From CAYJEQ01 sp964369235 (GTDB lineage: Bacteria; Bacillota; Clostridia; Oscillospirales; Ruminococcaceae): a stretch of 29,988 nt of DNA. The translations under genes and the position numbers were made by a program. The stretch is taken from NCBI GenBank assembly GCA_964369235.1, contig CAYJEQ010000029.1, positions 1 through 29,988 on the forward strand, read 5' to 3'. A model generated the notes under the pieces. That model was not told where the DNA came from. It saw only the letters and a program-made list of their open reading frames with translations, and did not search any database. Every line of letters begins with the position of its first letter. Within the stretch, counting starts at the first letter, position 1. Shown here piece after piece: positions 7,749-15,413 of this stretch.

Positions 7749-7788
7749 ATTATAACACACTACCTTGTATCACACAATACCTAGTATC
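7749..7788 (-). promoter_or_regulatory. padR operon promoter with 17-bp direct repeat, likely PadR operator
   Basis: On the minus strand TTGTGT (7777-7772) is followed after 17 bases by TATAAT (7754-7749). Two 17-bp direct repeats (7788-7772 and 7771-7755, 15 of 17 identical) sit head to tail; the first ends with the -35 box and the second is exactly the spacer. Each contains GATAC and AGGTA. A bound repressor would block RNA polymerase. The leader before the padR ATG is about 180 bases. Confidence 0.65.
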
Positions 7789-8120
7789 ATTAAATACTAA
7801 TAAAAAACTATTTTTATATAAATACTCTATTTTTACTCTTAATATTTCATATATAGCTATGCACTAAGCATAATTAATCATAATAAAATTAAAATCCCCA
7901 CTGGAAATTATGTATTAATTTTACATTAGATCAATCTACTTACAGATAAAAAATCTTAACACTATCTTAATAAATCATATATATTTTCTTACAAGCAAGA
8001 TATAAACACTACTTACTAAGCCTTCCCTATAGGAGAGGTAACAAGGGTGTCGGCAGAGAGGGTTATAAGTTAAAAAGTAATAGTGAAAAGTGAATACATC
8101 CAATTGTATTGGCTGGAGAA

Positions 8121-8169
8121 GAGTGAAGAGTGAAGAGTGTAGAGTGAAGAGTGTAGAGTGAATAGTGTA
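8121..8169. repeat. Heptamer tandem array, 7 units
   Basis: Seven consecutive 7-bp units of the form GAGTGAA or GAGTGTA; the last begins with T. The related string AGTGAAAAGTGAAGAGTG at 8321-8338 and its inverted form at 8228-8252 and 8489-8513 could pair with it. Confidence 0.85.
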
Positions 8170-8172
8170 GGA

Positions 8173-8306
8173 GTGGCTTCGCCACATTATTAAATATATT
8201 TTGCCTTAGCAAAATACCATAATTTTTCATTCTTCACTTTTCATTTTTCACTATTTTACCCAATGGGTAAAATATAAATAATCTCCACTTCGTTAGGATT
8301 ATTTAT
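8173..8306. repeat. Hairpin-mosaic repeat, full copy 1
   Basis: 134 bp, nearly identical to 8435-8567. Order of modules: GTGGCTTCGCCAC hairpin, ATTTTGCCTTAGCAAAAT hairpin, a CTTCACTTTTCA-type stretch, TTTTACCCAATGGGTAAAA hairpin, then a 10-bp stem ending GATTATTTAT. Confidence 0.9.
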
Positions 8307-8344
8307 AAGTGAATAGTTAAGAGTGAAAAGTGAAGAGTGTTGGT

Positions 8345-8390
8345 GTGGCTACGCCACATTATTAAATATATTTTGCCTTAGCAAAATACC
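8345..8390. repeat. Hairpin-mosaic repeat, partial copy
   Basis: 46 bp with only the first two hairpin modules (GTGGCTACGCCAC and ATTTTGCCTTAGCAAAAT); the sequence then departs from the full copies. Confidence 0.88.
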
Positions 8391-8434
8391 TTACTTATTA
8401 ACTATTACTTATTACCTTTTACCTATTATATGGA

Positions 8435-8567
8435 GTGGCTACGCCACATATTAAATATATTTTGCCTTAGCAAAATACCATAATTTTTCATTCTTCACTT
8501 TTCATTTTTCACTATTTTATCCTATGGGTAAAATATAAATAATCTCCACTTCGTTACGATTATTTAT
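8435..8567. repeat. Hairpin-mosaic repeat, full copy 2
   Basis: 133 bp matching 8173-8306 through all modules, with a few substitutions and one missing base after the first hairpin. In the third hairpin and the last loop the differences fall mostly at loop or pairing-neutral positions. Confidence 0.9.
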
Positions 8568-8672
8568 CCCTCGCAGGGCGATTTTAGACGCCTTGCTCTC
8601 GCCACTGTGTGGCAACCGAGCAAATGGCAAATTTATATTATACTCATACTTCGTATAATATAAATAATCTCC

Positions 8673-8711
8673 ACAAAAGAAAACTACCACCATCTCCTTA
8701 GACAGTGGTAG
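8673..8711 (-). terminator. Terminator of the aspS::gatC-gatA-gatB operon
   Basis: On the minus strand a 12-bp stem (8711-8700 with 8695-8684, starting CTACCACTGTCT, two G-U pairs) with a short loop is followed by TTTTCTTTTG. It lies about 60 bases after the gatB stop codon. Confidence 0.8.
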
Positions 8712-8769
8712 CTTATTTTATCAGTATCTATATCTCTTAGTTAACCTATATAATCTCACCTAAAGTAGC

Positions 8770-10200
8770 CTAGCAATCAGCAATTAACTTTGTTATTACT
8801 TCATTTATTACTATAGGATTTCCTCTACCTGAGGTTTTTGCCATTACCTGACCTACCAAGGCTTTAAAGGCATTGGTTTTGCCATTTTTATAGTCATTAA
8901 CTAGTTTTGAAGAGCTTTCTATTACTTCCTTAGCAATGGCTGTTATTGTTTCCTCATCACTAATCTGTCCTAGATTATTACTATCTACATAGGATTTAAC
9001 ACTGGTAATTTCTTTATTCCACAGCTCTCTAACCAGCTTCTTACTAACACTGCTGTTAATATATCCACTGCCAGAAAGCTCTGCTAATTCCCCTAGGATT
9101 GTAGCTGAGATTTTAGGTAGCTGTTCATCTTCTCCCATTAACCCTAATACCTCACCTATAATTAGGTTAGCTAGAGTTTTAGTATAGGTAGTTTCCTTTG
9201 CTGATAGCTCAAAGTAATTTGCTATCTCCATATCCCCTACTATTATCTCGCTATCATAGGAAGTCAGCCCATATTTACCCATGTAGATTTCCTTTCTAGC
9301 ATCAGGTAGCATTGGAATACTATCCACTATTCCCTGTAGTTTTTCCTGAGAGGTAATTATAGGGGCAAGATCAGGGTCTGGGAAATATCTATAATCATTA
9401 GCATCTTCCTTCTTTCTCATCGAGAAGGTTTTCCCTGTAGCTTGATCGTATCTTCTAGTTTCCTGTACTATCTCCTCACCTTTTTCCACCAGTTCCACCT
9501 GTCTTTTGTACTCGTATTCTATAGCCTTAGTAATAAACTGGAAGGAGTTAAGATTTTTCATCTCTGTTCTGGTGCCAAATTCCTGCTGTCCTAATTTTCT
9601 TACAGATAAATTTACATCACAACGGAGAGATCCCTCGTTCATTTTACAATCGGATATACCAGTGTAAAGCAGTATAGCACGAAGTTTCTTAAAATACGCC
9701 ACTGCCTCACTGGCAGATCTCATATCTGGCTCGGACACTATCTCAATTAAAGGCACCCCACAACGATTACAGTCAATCATTGTGCCTTCCTTCTCATCAT
9801 GTACCAGTTTGCCAGCATCTTCCTCAATATGAATACGGGTAATGCCTATCTGCTTTGTACCTTCTTTAGTTTCTATATCTAGGTGACCTTCATAGCACAG
9901 TGGCAGATCATACTGGCTAATCTGATACGCCTTAGGTAAATCAGGGTAGAAGTAGTTCTTTCTATCCTGTTTGGAAAAACTACTAATTTTACAGTTAGTT
10001 GCCACCCCAGCCTTAATAGCTGAGTTTACCACCTGTTCATTTAACACAGGTAGTGTCCCTGGCATACCTAAACACACTGGGCATACCTGTGTATTAGGCT
10101 CTGCCCCAAAGTCCGTAGGACAGCTACAAAATATCTTTGTTTTAGTACCTAGCTCACAGTGAACCTCTAAGCCGATAACCATTTCATAATCTTTAATCAC
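8770..10200 (-). CDS. gatB: Asp-tRNA(Asn)/Glu-tRNA(Gln) amidotransferase subunit B
   Basis: 476 residues, the usual GatB length. GatB binds the mischarged tRNA and hosts the kinase site, where Asp-tRNA(Asn) or Glu-tRNA(Gln) is activated by ATP before ammonia from GatA converts it to the amide. The start MIKDYEMVIGLEVHCEL is the family signature. Zinc ligands Cys25, Cys27, Cys40 and Cys43 (CSCPTDF ... CPVCLG) are all present. The central cradle block (NEGSLRCDVNLSVR, TEMKNLNS) and the C-terminal helical and YqeY-like tail domains (GRGNPIVINEVITKLI) are complete. It is the last gene of the operon, 20 bases after gatA, and is followed by a terminator. Confidence 0.98.
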   Translation of the reverse strand: MIKDYEMVIGLEVHCELGTKTKIFCSCPTDFGAEPNTQVCPVCLGMPGTLPVLNEQVVNSAIKAGVATNCKISSFSKQDRKNYFYPDLPKAYQISQYDLPLCYEGHLDIETKEGTKQIGITRIHIEEDAGKLVHDEKEGTMIDCNRCGVPLIEIVSEPDMRSASEAVAYFKKLRAILLYTGISDCKMNEGSLRCDVNLSVRKLGQQEFGTRTEMKNLNSFQFITKAIEYEYKRQVELVEKGEEIVQETRRYDQATGKTFSMRKKEDANDYRYFPDPDLAPIITSQEKLQGIVDSIPMLPDARKEIYMGKYGLTSYDSEIIVGDMEIANYFELSAKETTYTKTLANLIIGEVLGLMGEDEQLPKISATILGELAELSGSGYINSSVSKKLVRELWNKEITSVKSYVDSNNLGQISDEETITAIAKEVIESSSKLVNDYKNGKTNAFKALVGQVMAKTSGRGNPIVINEVITKLIADC

Positions 10201-10220
10201 AGCCCTTAACCTACCTTTCT

Positions 10221-11678
10221 CTATATTTTATTTAGGTGATAAGCACCTGTTTCTCTCTCATAGGCATATCCTACTCGGTACAAGCTGGCCTCACTAAAGG
10301 CTTTCCCTATAAGCTGCATTCCCAGTGGTAAGCCATCTTTATTCTCCCCACAAGGTAGTGCTAGGGAAGGCAGTCCTGCAATATTAATAGGTACAGTACA
10401 TATATCACCCATGTACATCTCCAGTGGGGTTTCGGTTTTTTCGCCGATTTTATAGGAGGCTGTAGGTGCTACTGGTGATAGGATACAATCATAATCATCA
10501 AAAACCTTAGCAAAGTCCTTCATTATAAGGGTTCTCACCTGTAGGGCTTTTTTATAATAAGCGTCGTAATAACCTGAGCTAAGGGCAAAGGATCCCAGCA
10601 TAATTCTACGCTTAACCTCTTTACCAAAGCCCTCACTACGGGATTTTTTGTACAGTTCTTCTATATCTACAAAATCCTCAGTACGGTATCCATATCTAAT
10701 ACCGTCAAACCTAGCTAGGTTTGAGGACGCCTCAGCACTGGAGATTACATAGTAAGCTGGCAGTGCCAAATCAAGTGAAGGCAGTGACACCTCTGTAATA
10801 GTTGCCCCAAGGTTTTCGTATACCTTAGCAGCTGATATTACCGACTGGCGTACTTCATCAGAGATACCCTCACCAAAATATTCCTTAGGCAGGGCAATTT
10901 TCATACCCTTAACCCCTTTGTCTATGTCCTTAATGTATTCCCCATAGCCTCCCCTTACAGAGGTGCTATCCTTGCTATCATAACCACTTATTGCTGACAG
11001 TACCATAGCATTATCCCTTACATCTTTAGTAAGAGGGCCTATCTGGTCTAGGGAGGAGGCAAAGGCTATTAACCCATTACGTGAAACAGTTCCATAGGTA
11101 GGTTTCATTCCTACTACCCCACAGAAAGCTGCTGGCTGTCTAATAGATCCACCAGTATCAGAGCCTAGGGTAAACACAGCTAAATCTGCTGCCACTGCTG
11201 CTGCGGAGCCACCTGAGCTTCCCCCTGGTACATATAGGGTGTTTCGTGGGTTTTTAGTTACCTTAAAATAGGAGTTCTCTGTAGTTGATCCCATAGCAAA
11301 CTCATCCATATTAAGTTTACCTAGCATAACTATATCATCACCCTTTAATTTTTCCATAACATGGGCGTCATAAGGTGGGATAAAATCCTTTAACATCTTA
11401 GAGGCACAGGTTGTAGCTATCCCTCTAGTACAGATATTATCCTTTATTCCACAAGGTACCCCAGCCAGTGGGGAAAGTTTCTCACCTTTAGCTCGTTTAT
11501 TGTCCACCTCTTTTGCTTTTTCTATAGCCTGTGTATCATTATAGGAGATATATGCCCCTATCTCTTTATCTTTACTCTTAATACTATCTATATATGATCT
11601 GGTGATTTCCTCAGAGGAAAACTCTCCAGCTGTTAACTTTTCCACCGTTTGGGCAAGGGTTAGTTTAGTTAGTTCCAT
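10221..11678 (-). CDS. gatA: Asp-tRNA(Asn)/Glu-tRNA(Gln) amidotransferase subunit A (glutaminase)
   Basis: 485 residues, an amidase-signature enzyme that splits glutamine and feeds ammonia to GatB. The catalytic triad is complete: Lys79 (GIKDN), cis-Ser154 (GGSSGGSAAAV) and nucleophile Ser178 (DTGGSIRQPAAFCG), at the same numbers as in the Staphylococcus enzyme. The family block KPTYGTVSRNGLIAFASSLDQ and the C-terminal GLPSLALPCG are present. It begins 46 bases after the aspS::gatC stop codon, on the same strand, with AGAAAGG-type ribosome site. The order synthetase-GatC, GatA, GatB places all parts needed for tRNA-dependent amidation in one transcript. Confidence 0.98.
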   Translation of the reverse strand: MELTKLTLAQTVEKLTAGEFSSEEITRSYIDSIKSKDKEIGAYISYNDTQAIEKAKEVDNKRAKGEKLSPLAGVPCGIKDNICTRGIATTCASKMLKDFIPPYDAHVMEKLKGDDIVMLGKLNMDEFAMGSTTENSYFKVTKNPRNTLYVPGGSSGGSAAAVAADLAVFTLGSDTGGSIRQPAAFCGVVGMKPTYGTVSRNGLIAFASSLDQIGPLTKDVRDNAMVLSAISGYDSKDSTSVRGGYGEYIKDIDKGVKGMKIALPKEYFGEGISDEVRQSVISAAKVYENLGATITEVSLPSLDLALPAYYVISSAEASSNLARFDGIRYGYRTEDFVDIEELYKKSRSEGFGKEVKRRIMLGSFALSSGYYDAYYKKALQVRTLIMKDFAKVFDDYDCILSPVAPTASYKIGEKTETPLEMYMGDICTVPINIAGLPSLALPCGENKDGLPLGMQLIGKAFSEASLYRVGYAYERETGAYHLNKI

Positions 11679-11724
11679 CTATAATCACACCTTTCTTTAA
11701 TTCCTAGATTAATCCAACGCTAGG

Positions 11725-13803
11725 TTATTCTATAACCTTTGGTACAGTAATATACCCACCTGAGGTTGTGGGGGCATTTTGTAATAGTTCCTGTCTTGTG
11801 GCACTTTCCTCTACTATATCAGCTCGGAACACATTGTCCATAGCCACTACATGGGCAGTGATTTCCACCCCTTCGGTATCTATCTCAGCAAGCTGATTAG
11901 CAAAATCTATAATAGCTTCCATCTCTGGTGCCATAGTCTTCTTCTCCTGAGGAGTTAAAAATAACCTAGCTAGATGTGCCACATTGTCTACATCTATTCT
12001 AGTGTAGGATTTGCGTTTTTTAGCTGTGGTGGTTTCCTCCTCCATTAGAGAGGCTAGGTCTAAAATCTCCAGCTGTTCTCTATCAACTACAGAAGGTGCC
12101 TGTGTCATAGGACAGGAAGCGTCCTTTACCTTAGGGAAGGCGATAACATCTCTTAGAGAAGACGCTCCCACCATAAGCATTACCAGTCTATCCAGCCCAA
12201 AGGCAAAACCACCATGAGGAGGTGTACCATATCTAAAGGCATCTATCATAAATCCAAATCGCTCCTGTGTTTCCTCTGGGCTAAATCCCAAAGCTAAAAA
12301 CATCTGCTGTTGTACCTCTTTATTATAGATACGGATACTACCACTACCTAGTTCTACCCCGTTTAGGACTATATCATATGCCTGTGCCCTAACTCTAGCT
12401 GGGTCAGAGAATAGATATGGCATATCTTCTTCATAAGGCATGGTAAAGGGGTGGTGCATGGAGATATACTGGTTATCTTCCTCACTATATTCAAACTGTG
12501 GAAAATCTGTAACTATAAGCATTTTATAATGGTCTTTATCCTTTAGGCCAAACATATCCCCTAAATCACTTCTAAGTCCACCTAGGGTTTTTCTAACTAT
12601 GTCTAACTTATCCCCACAGAATAGTATAAAGTCCCCAGCCTTGCCATCACAAGCCTTAATAATAGCTTCCATATCCTCCTGTGATAGGAATTTCCCTAGA
12701 ATAGAGTAAATCTCCCCATCAGGACGAATAGCAATCCACGCCATACCTTTAGCACCGTAGGAAAGGGCTTTTCTAGTTAGTTCCTCTACCTGACTTCTGT
12801 TATAGTCTGCCCAGCCTTTTACATTAATAGCTCTTACCACACCACCACTGTCTGCCACATCTCTAAATACCGAGAAGCTACAGTTTTTTGCTATATCTGT
12901 TATGTCCACTATAGGTAGATCAAATCTCAAATCCGGTTTGTCGCTACCGTATCTATCCATTGCCTCTAACCAAGTAATTCTCTGGAAAGGCTCCTTAAAG
13001 TCCACATCTAAAGCACCTTTAAACACATATTTAAATAGGTTTTCCAGATGGTTTAATATATCTTCCTGTTCTACAAATGCCATCTCCATATCCACCTGAG
13101 TAAATTCTGGCTGACGGTCTGCTCGTAAATCCTCATCTCTAAAACATCTGGCAATCTGGTAGTATTTATCTACGCCACCTACCATTAATAGCTGTTTAAA
13201 TATCTGTGGTGACTGAGGCAGTGCGTAGAAAGTTCCCTTATGCACTCGGCTAGGCACTAGATAATCCCTAGCACCTTCTGGGGTGCTTTTGGTAAGTATA
13301 GGGGTTTCCACAGCGATAAATTCCTCATTATCCAGATAGTCCTGTACTAGTTTTTGCACCTTATGTCTAAATTTTAGATTGTTTAGTATTTCTGGACGGC
13401 GAATATCAAGAAATCTATATTTAAGGCGTAAATCCTCTCTAACATTCCCCTCATCTTCTAAGGAGTAAGGCAGTGGCTCTGCCTGAGAAAGTAGCTGTAA
13501 ATCACTGGCATAAAGCTCCACAGTACCTGTTTTAATCTTAAGGTTTACTGTTTCCTCATCTCTCAGTCTAATTAGACCTTTAAACTGGACTACACTTTGA
13601 TTTTTAAGACCTTCCACCTGTGCAAAGTCTGATTTATCCATATTATTGCTATCGCATACTATCTGTACTGTACCCTCTCTATCCCTTAAATCGATAAAGA
13701 TAACACCACCCATATCACGCTTGGTTTGTACCCAGCCTGAAAGGGTAACTTCTACACCTATCTCCTGTTCGCTAATTCTGCCACAATACATTGTTCTTAG
13801 CAT
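11725..13803 (-). CDS. aspS: AspRS-GatC fusion protein
   Basis: 692 residues in one uninterrupted frame. Residues 1 to about 585 are a complete bacterial AspRS: OB-fold anticodon domain (LSGWVQTKRDMGG), class II motif 2 (ARCFRDEDLRADRQPEFTQ, about 218-236), the bacterial GAD insertion, and motif 3 (GGFAFGLDRLVM, 531-542). A charged linker of about 17 residues (EEETTTAKKRKS) leads to a full GatC from about 603 to 692: VDNVAHLARL, IIDFANQL, then NAPTTSGGYITVPKVIE, which ends like free-standing GatC. GatC normally clamps GatA and GatB together, so fusion would tether the synthetase to the amidotransferase. At position 31, where Leu or His has been tied to tRNA discrimination, this AspRS has Met, so discrimination cannot be predicted. 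Controlled by the T-box leader upstream. The start aligns with other AspRS proteins (MLRTMYCG). Confidence 0.95.
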   Translation of the reverse strand: MLRTMYCGRISEQEIGVEVTLSGWVQTKRDMGGVIFIDLRDREGTVQIVCDSNNMDKSDFAQVEGLKNQSVVQFKGLIRLRDEETVNLKIKTGTVELYASDLQLLSQAEPLPYSLEDEGNVREDLRLKYRFLDIRRPEILNNLKFRHKVQKLVQDYLDNEEFIAVETPILTKSTPEGARDYLVPSRVHKGTFYALPQSPQIFKQLLMVGGVDKYYQIARCFRDEDLRADRQPEFTQVDMEMAFVEQEDILNHLENLFKYVFKGALDVDFKEPFQRITWLEAMDRYGSDKPDLRFDLPIVDITDIAKNCSFSVFRDVADSGGVVRAINVKGWADYNRSQVEELTRKALSYGAKGMAWIAIRPDGEIYSILGKFLSQEDMEAIIKACDGKAGDFILFCGDKLDIVRKTLGGLRSDLGDMFGLKDKDHYKMLIVTDFPQFEYSEEDNQYISMHHPFTMPYEEDMPYLFSDPARVRAQAYDIVLNGVELGSGSIRIYNKEVQQQMFLALGFSPEETQERFGFMIDAFRYGTPPHGGFAFGLDRLVMLMVGASSLRDVIAFPKVKDASCPMTQAPSVVDREQLEILDLASLMEEETTTAKKRKSYTRIDVDNVAHLARLFLTPQEKKTMAPEMEAIIDFANQLAEIDTEGVEITAHVVAMDNVFRADIVEESATRQELLQNAPTTSGGYITVPKVIE

Positions 13804-13905
13804 AATCCTATTCTCCCCTTTATGAAATGTATATATAATCTTACCATCTGTATTAATCTATGTTTTGCTGGAGTTTTTTAAACAAAAAACTTTCGTTACA
13901 GAAAA

Positions 13906-13937
13906 CAAAAAACCTCCATCCCAGCCCAGACTGAAAG
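13906..13937 (-). terminator. T-box terminator, second (duplicated) copy
   Basis: A second hairpin with CTTTCAGTCT against GGGATGGAGG (one mismatch, several G-U pairs), then TTTTTTG. The 40-bp blocks 13885-13924 and 13938-13977 differ at only two positions and are spaced 53 bp apart, so the terminator was duplicated in tandem. The 5' arm of this copy has drifted more than the 3' arm. Confidence 0.75.
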
Positions 13938-13958
13938 AAAAACTTTCGTTACAAAAAA

Positions 13959-13992
13959 CAAAAAACCCCCATCCCAGTTGGGACGAAAGTTT
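13959..13992 (-). terminator. T-box terminator, first copy
   Basis: On the minus strand AAACTTTCGTCCC pairs with GGGATGGGGGTTT around the loop AACT, then T-run. This is the conventional terminator that competes with the T-box antiterminator. Confidence 0.88.
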
Positions 13993-14295
13993 ACTTCCGC
14001 GGTACCACCCAAATAGATTTAATTTAATAAATCCTCTCATCGGTACGGATAATTTTACCTATTATAGTTAATATTATCGATACCTACTGACTTAACGGGT
14101 CAGGGGCGTCTAGCTCTACTAATATAAATACTTAAAGTATTAATACTTTTGGACTAGCAACTCCGAGATGTTCTTCTTTTAAAAATCCGTACTGTGTCGC
14201 ACCCTAGGCAAAACCTACCACAGCTCTCTGTAACAATCATCTTAAAATACTCTTCTCATCATAGTCTTTATTATGGTATTATTTAATTGTTTACC

Positions 14296-14324
14296 ATATT
14301 ACAGTATTACATCGCTTTTGTCAA
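14296..14324 (-). promoter_or_regulatory. Promoter of the aspS::gatC operon
   Basis: TTGACA (14324-14319), 17-base spacer, TAATAT (14301-14296) on the minus strand. The start would be near 14289, just upstream of the T-box stem I. It is divergent from the DUF368 promoter 80 bases away. Confidence 0.88.
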
Positions 14325-14403
14325 TAGTTTTTTGGTAATTGGATAAAAAATCACCCCTTAATACTATTATTTACCTATCCAGCGGCTTTATCCCTAGATT
14401 TTC

Positions 14404-14432
14404 TTGATTTTATAGGGGGTATTTGTTATAAT
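14404..14432 (+). promoter_or_regulatory. Promoter of the DUF368 gene
   Basis: TTGATT (14404-14409), 17-base spacer, perfect TATAAT (14427-14432). The leader of about 145 bases contains a hairpin AGCTACC/GGTAGCT (14539-14569) just before the ribosome site. Confidence 0.8.
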
Positions 14433-14585
14433 AAATGCCAATACCCTAAAATACTTTTTATGAGAAGTTTCGAGGTATTATTTATTACCCTAATACCCCT
14501 AATATTTCTAGCTATAGCCATATTTATATTTACACAGGAGCTACCACTAATTTTCTAGTAAGGGTAGCTAATAGAAAGGATCTCT

Positions 14586-15413
14586 ATGAATGATTTTATA
14601 AAAAATATATTAAAAGGTGGTATTATCGGTATCGCCAACGCAATCCCTGGAGTAAGTGGAGGTACTATGGCTGTTGTGCTAGGTATCTACGATAGACTTA
14701 TCGGTTCTGTAGGAGGATTTTTAAAAGATCCTGTAGCTAATGTAAAATTCCTGCTACCTATTGGTATAGGTGCTGGGGCAGGCATTGTGCTTTTTGGCAG
14801 TTTAATCGAGTTTCTTATAACTCATTATCCCACCCCTACCAATATATTCTTTGCCATACTAATAATATATAGTATTCCCTCTATCTACCGTAAGGCACTA
14901 TCCCTTGGTAGCCCTAAAAGCTACCACTACGGTGCAATGATACTGTGGATTTTGATAATGATTGCCCTAGCTATCTTTGGTGGAGTAGGCAGTAATCAGA
15001 TTATAACTGAGCTTTCTCTAAGCACCTCCATCTACCTTGCCTCCATCTCCTTTGTGGCTGCTGTAGGTATGCTACTACCGGGGGTAAGTGGCTCTATGCT
15101 ACTATTAATGTTAGGTGGCTACTACACTATTATATCTGCTGTATCCAATCTTGATATAATCATGCTACTACCAGTGGCAGCAGGTATTGGCCTTGGGCTG
15201 TTAGTAGGTGCAGTGATGATTAATTTCTGTTTAGAGAAGTTTCCTCTAATTACCTACTGGTCTATAATCGGTCTAGTTCTAGGGTCTATTATATCGGTGG
15301 TGCAAAACGCCCAGCTACAAACAGCTTCTACGACACAGCTTTACCTATCTGCATTTGTGGTGATTGTGGTAGTGGCAGTAGCTAAGAGTATTTCTCAAGC
15401 CACCCACCCCTAA
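14586..15413 (+). CDS. DUF368 membrane protein, PopT-type polyprenyl-phosphate transporter
   Basis: 275 residues with about eight membrane helices and almost no soluble parts. The two family motifs are visible: PGVSGGT at residues 21-27 and PGVSGS at 165-170, one in each half of an inverted repeat fold. DUF368 proteins (PopT) recycle undecaprenyl phosphate from the outer to the inner face of the membrane, supplying the lipid carrier for peptidoglycan and other wall polymers; assignment here is by family. AGAAAGGA lies 5-6 bases before the ATG. The last codons (Gln-Ala-Thr-His-Pro-stop) lie within the left end of the structured repeat 15399-15670, so the natural C-terminus may have been replaced when the repeat arrived. 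The gene stands alone under its own promoter. Confidence 0.9.
   Translation: MNDFIKNILKGGIIGIANAIPGVSGGTMAVVLGIYDRLIGSVGGFLKDPVANVKFLLPIGIGAGAGIVLFGSLIEFLITHYPTPTNIFFAILIIYSIPSIYRKALSLGSPKSYHYGAMILWILIMIALAIFGGVGSNQIITELSLSTSIYLASISFVAAVGMLLPGVSGSMLLLMLGGYYTIISAVSNLDIIMLLPVAAGIGLGLLVGAVMINFCLEKFPLITYWSIIGLVLGSIISVVQNAQLQTASTTQLYLSAFVVIVVVAVAKSISQATHP

Larger units (their letters stand above)
7560..8769. other. 1.2-kb gene-free region made of hairpins and repeats
   Basis: No frame here has a ribosome site and a protein-like sequence. From 7560 to about 8015 it holds the padR leader and promoter, then plain AT-rich DNA. From about 8016 on it is a mosaic of small palindromes: GTGGCTACGCCAC, ATTTTGCCTTAGCAAAAT, TTTTACCCAATGGGTAAAA, GCCACTGTGTGGC, and a 10-bp stem ATAAATAATC/GATTATTTAT. 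It also holds a heptamer array and three copies of a larger unit listed separately. The segment 8016-8060 (CCTTCCCTATAGGAGAGG) resembles degenerate palindromic repeats common in gut Clostridia. Confidence 0.75.
13906..14290 (-). promoter_or_regulatory. T-box riboswitch leader of aspS::gatC-gatA-gatB, Asn (AAC)/Glu (GAA) specifier
   Basis: The T-box core TGGGTGGTACCGCGG lies at 14011-13997 (minus). Stem I runs from about 14245 to 14143: outer pairing GACTA/TAGTC, a K-turn-like step, then the specifier loop with AGTA on the 5' side and GAAGAACA on the 3' side, and an upper arm with AGAGAG and the distal GGGTGCGA. The specifier at 14173-14170 reads GAAC: AAC (Asn) lies in the expected position one base after the GAA of the loop E motif and is followed by purine A; GAA (Glu) overlaps it by a one-base shift. 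Uncharged tRNA pairing with the T-box would form the antiterminator and let transcription continue. Confidence 0.93.

Noticed and set aside
7975..8187. Minus-strand open frame of 70 codons
   Set aside because: It runs through the heptamer array, has no ribosome site, and its protein (HSTLFTLHSSLFTL) simply reflects the repeat.
13858..14071. Open frames on both strands near the aspS leader
   Set aside because: They lie across the T-box and its duplicated terminators, which explain the sequence better.
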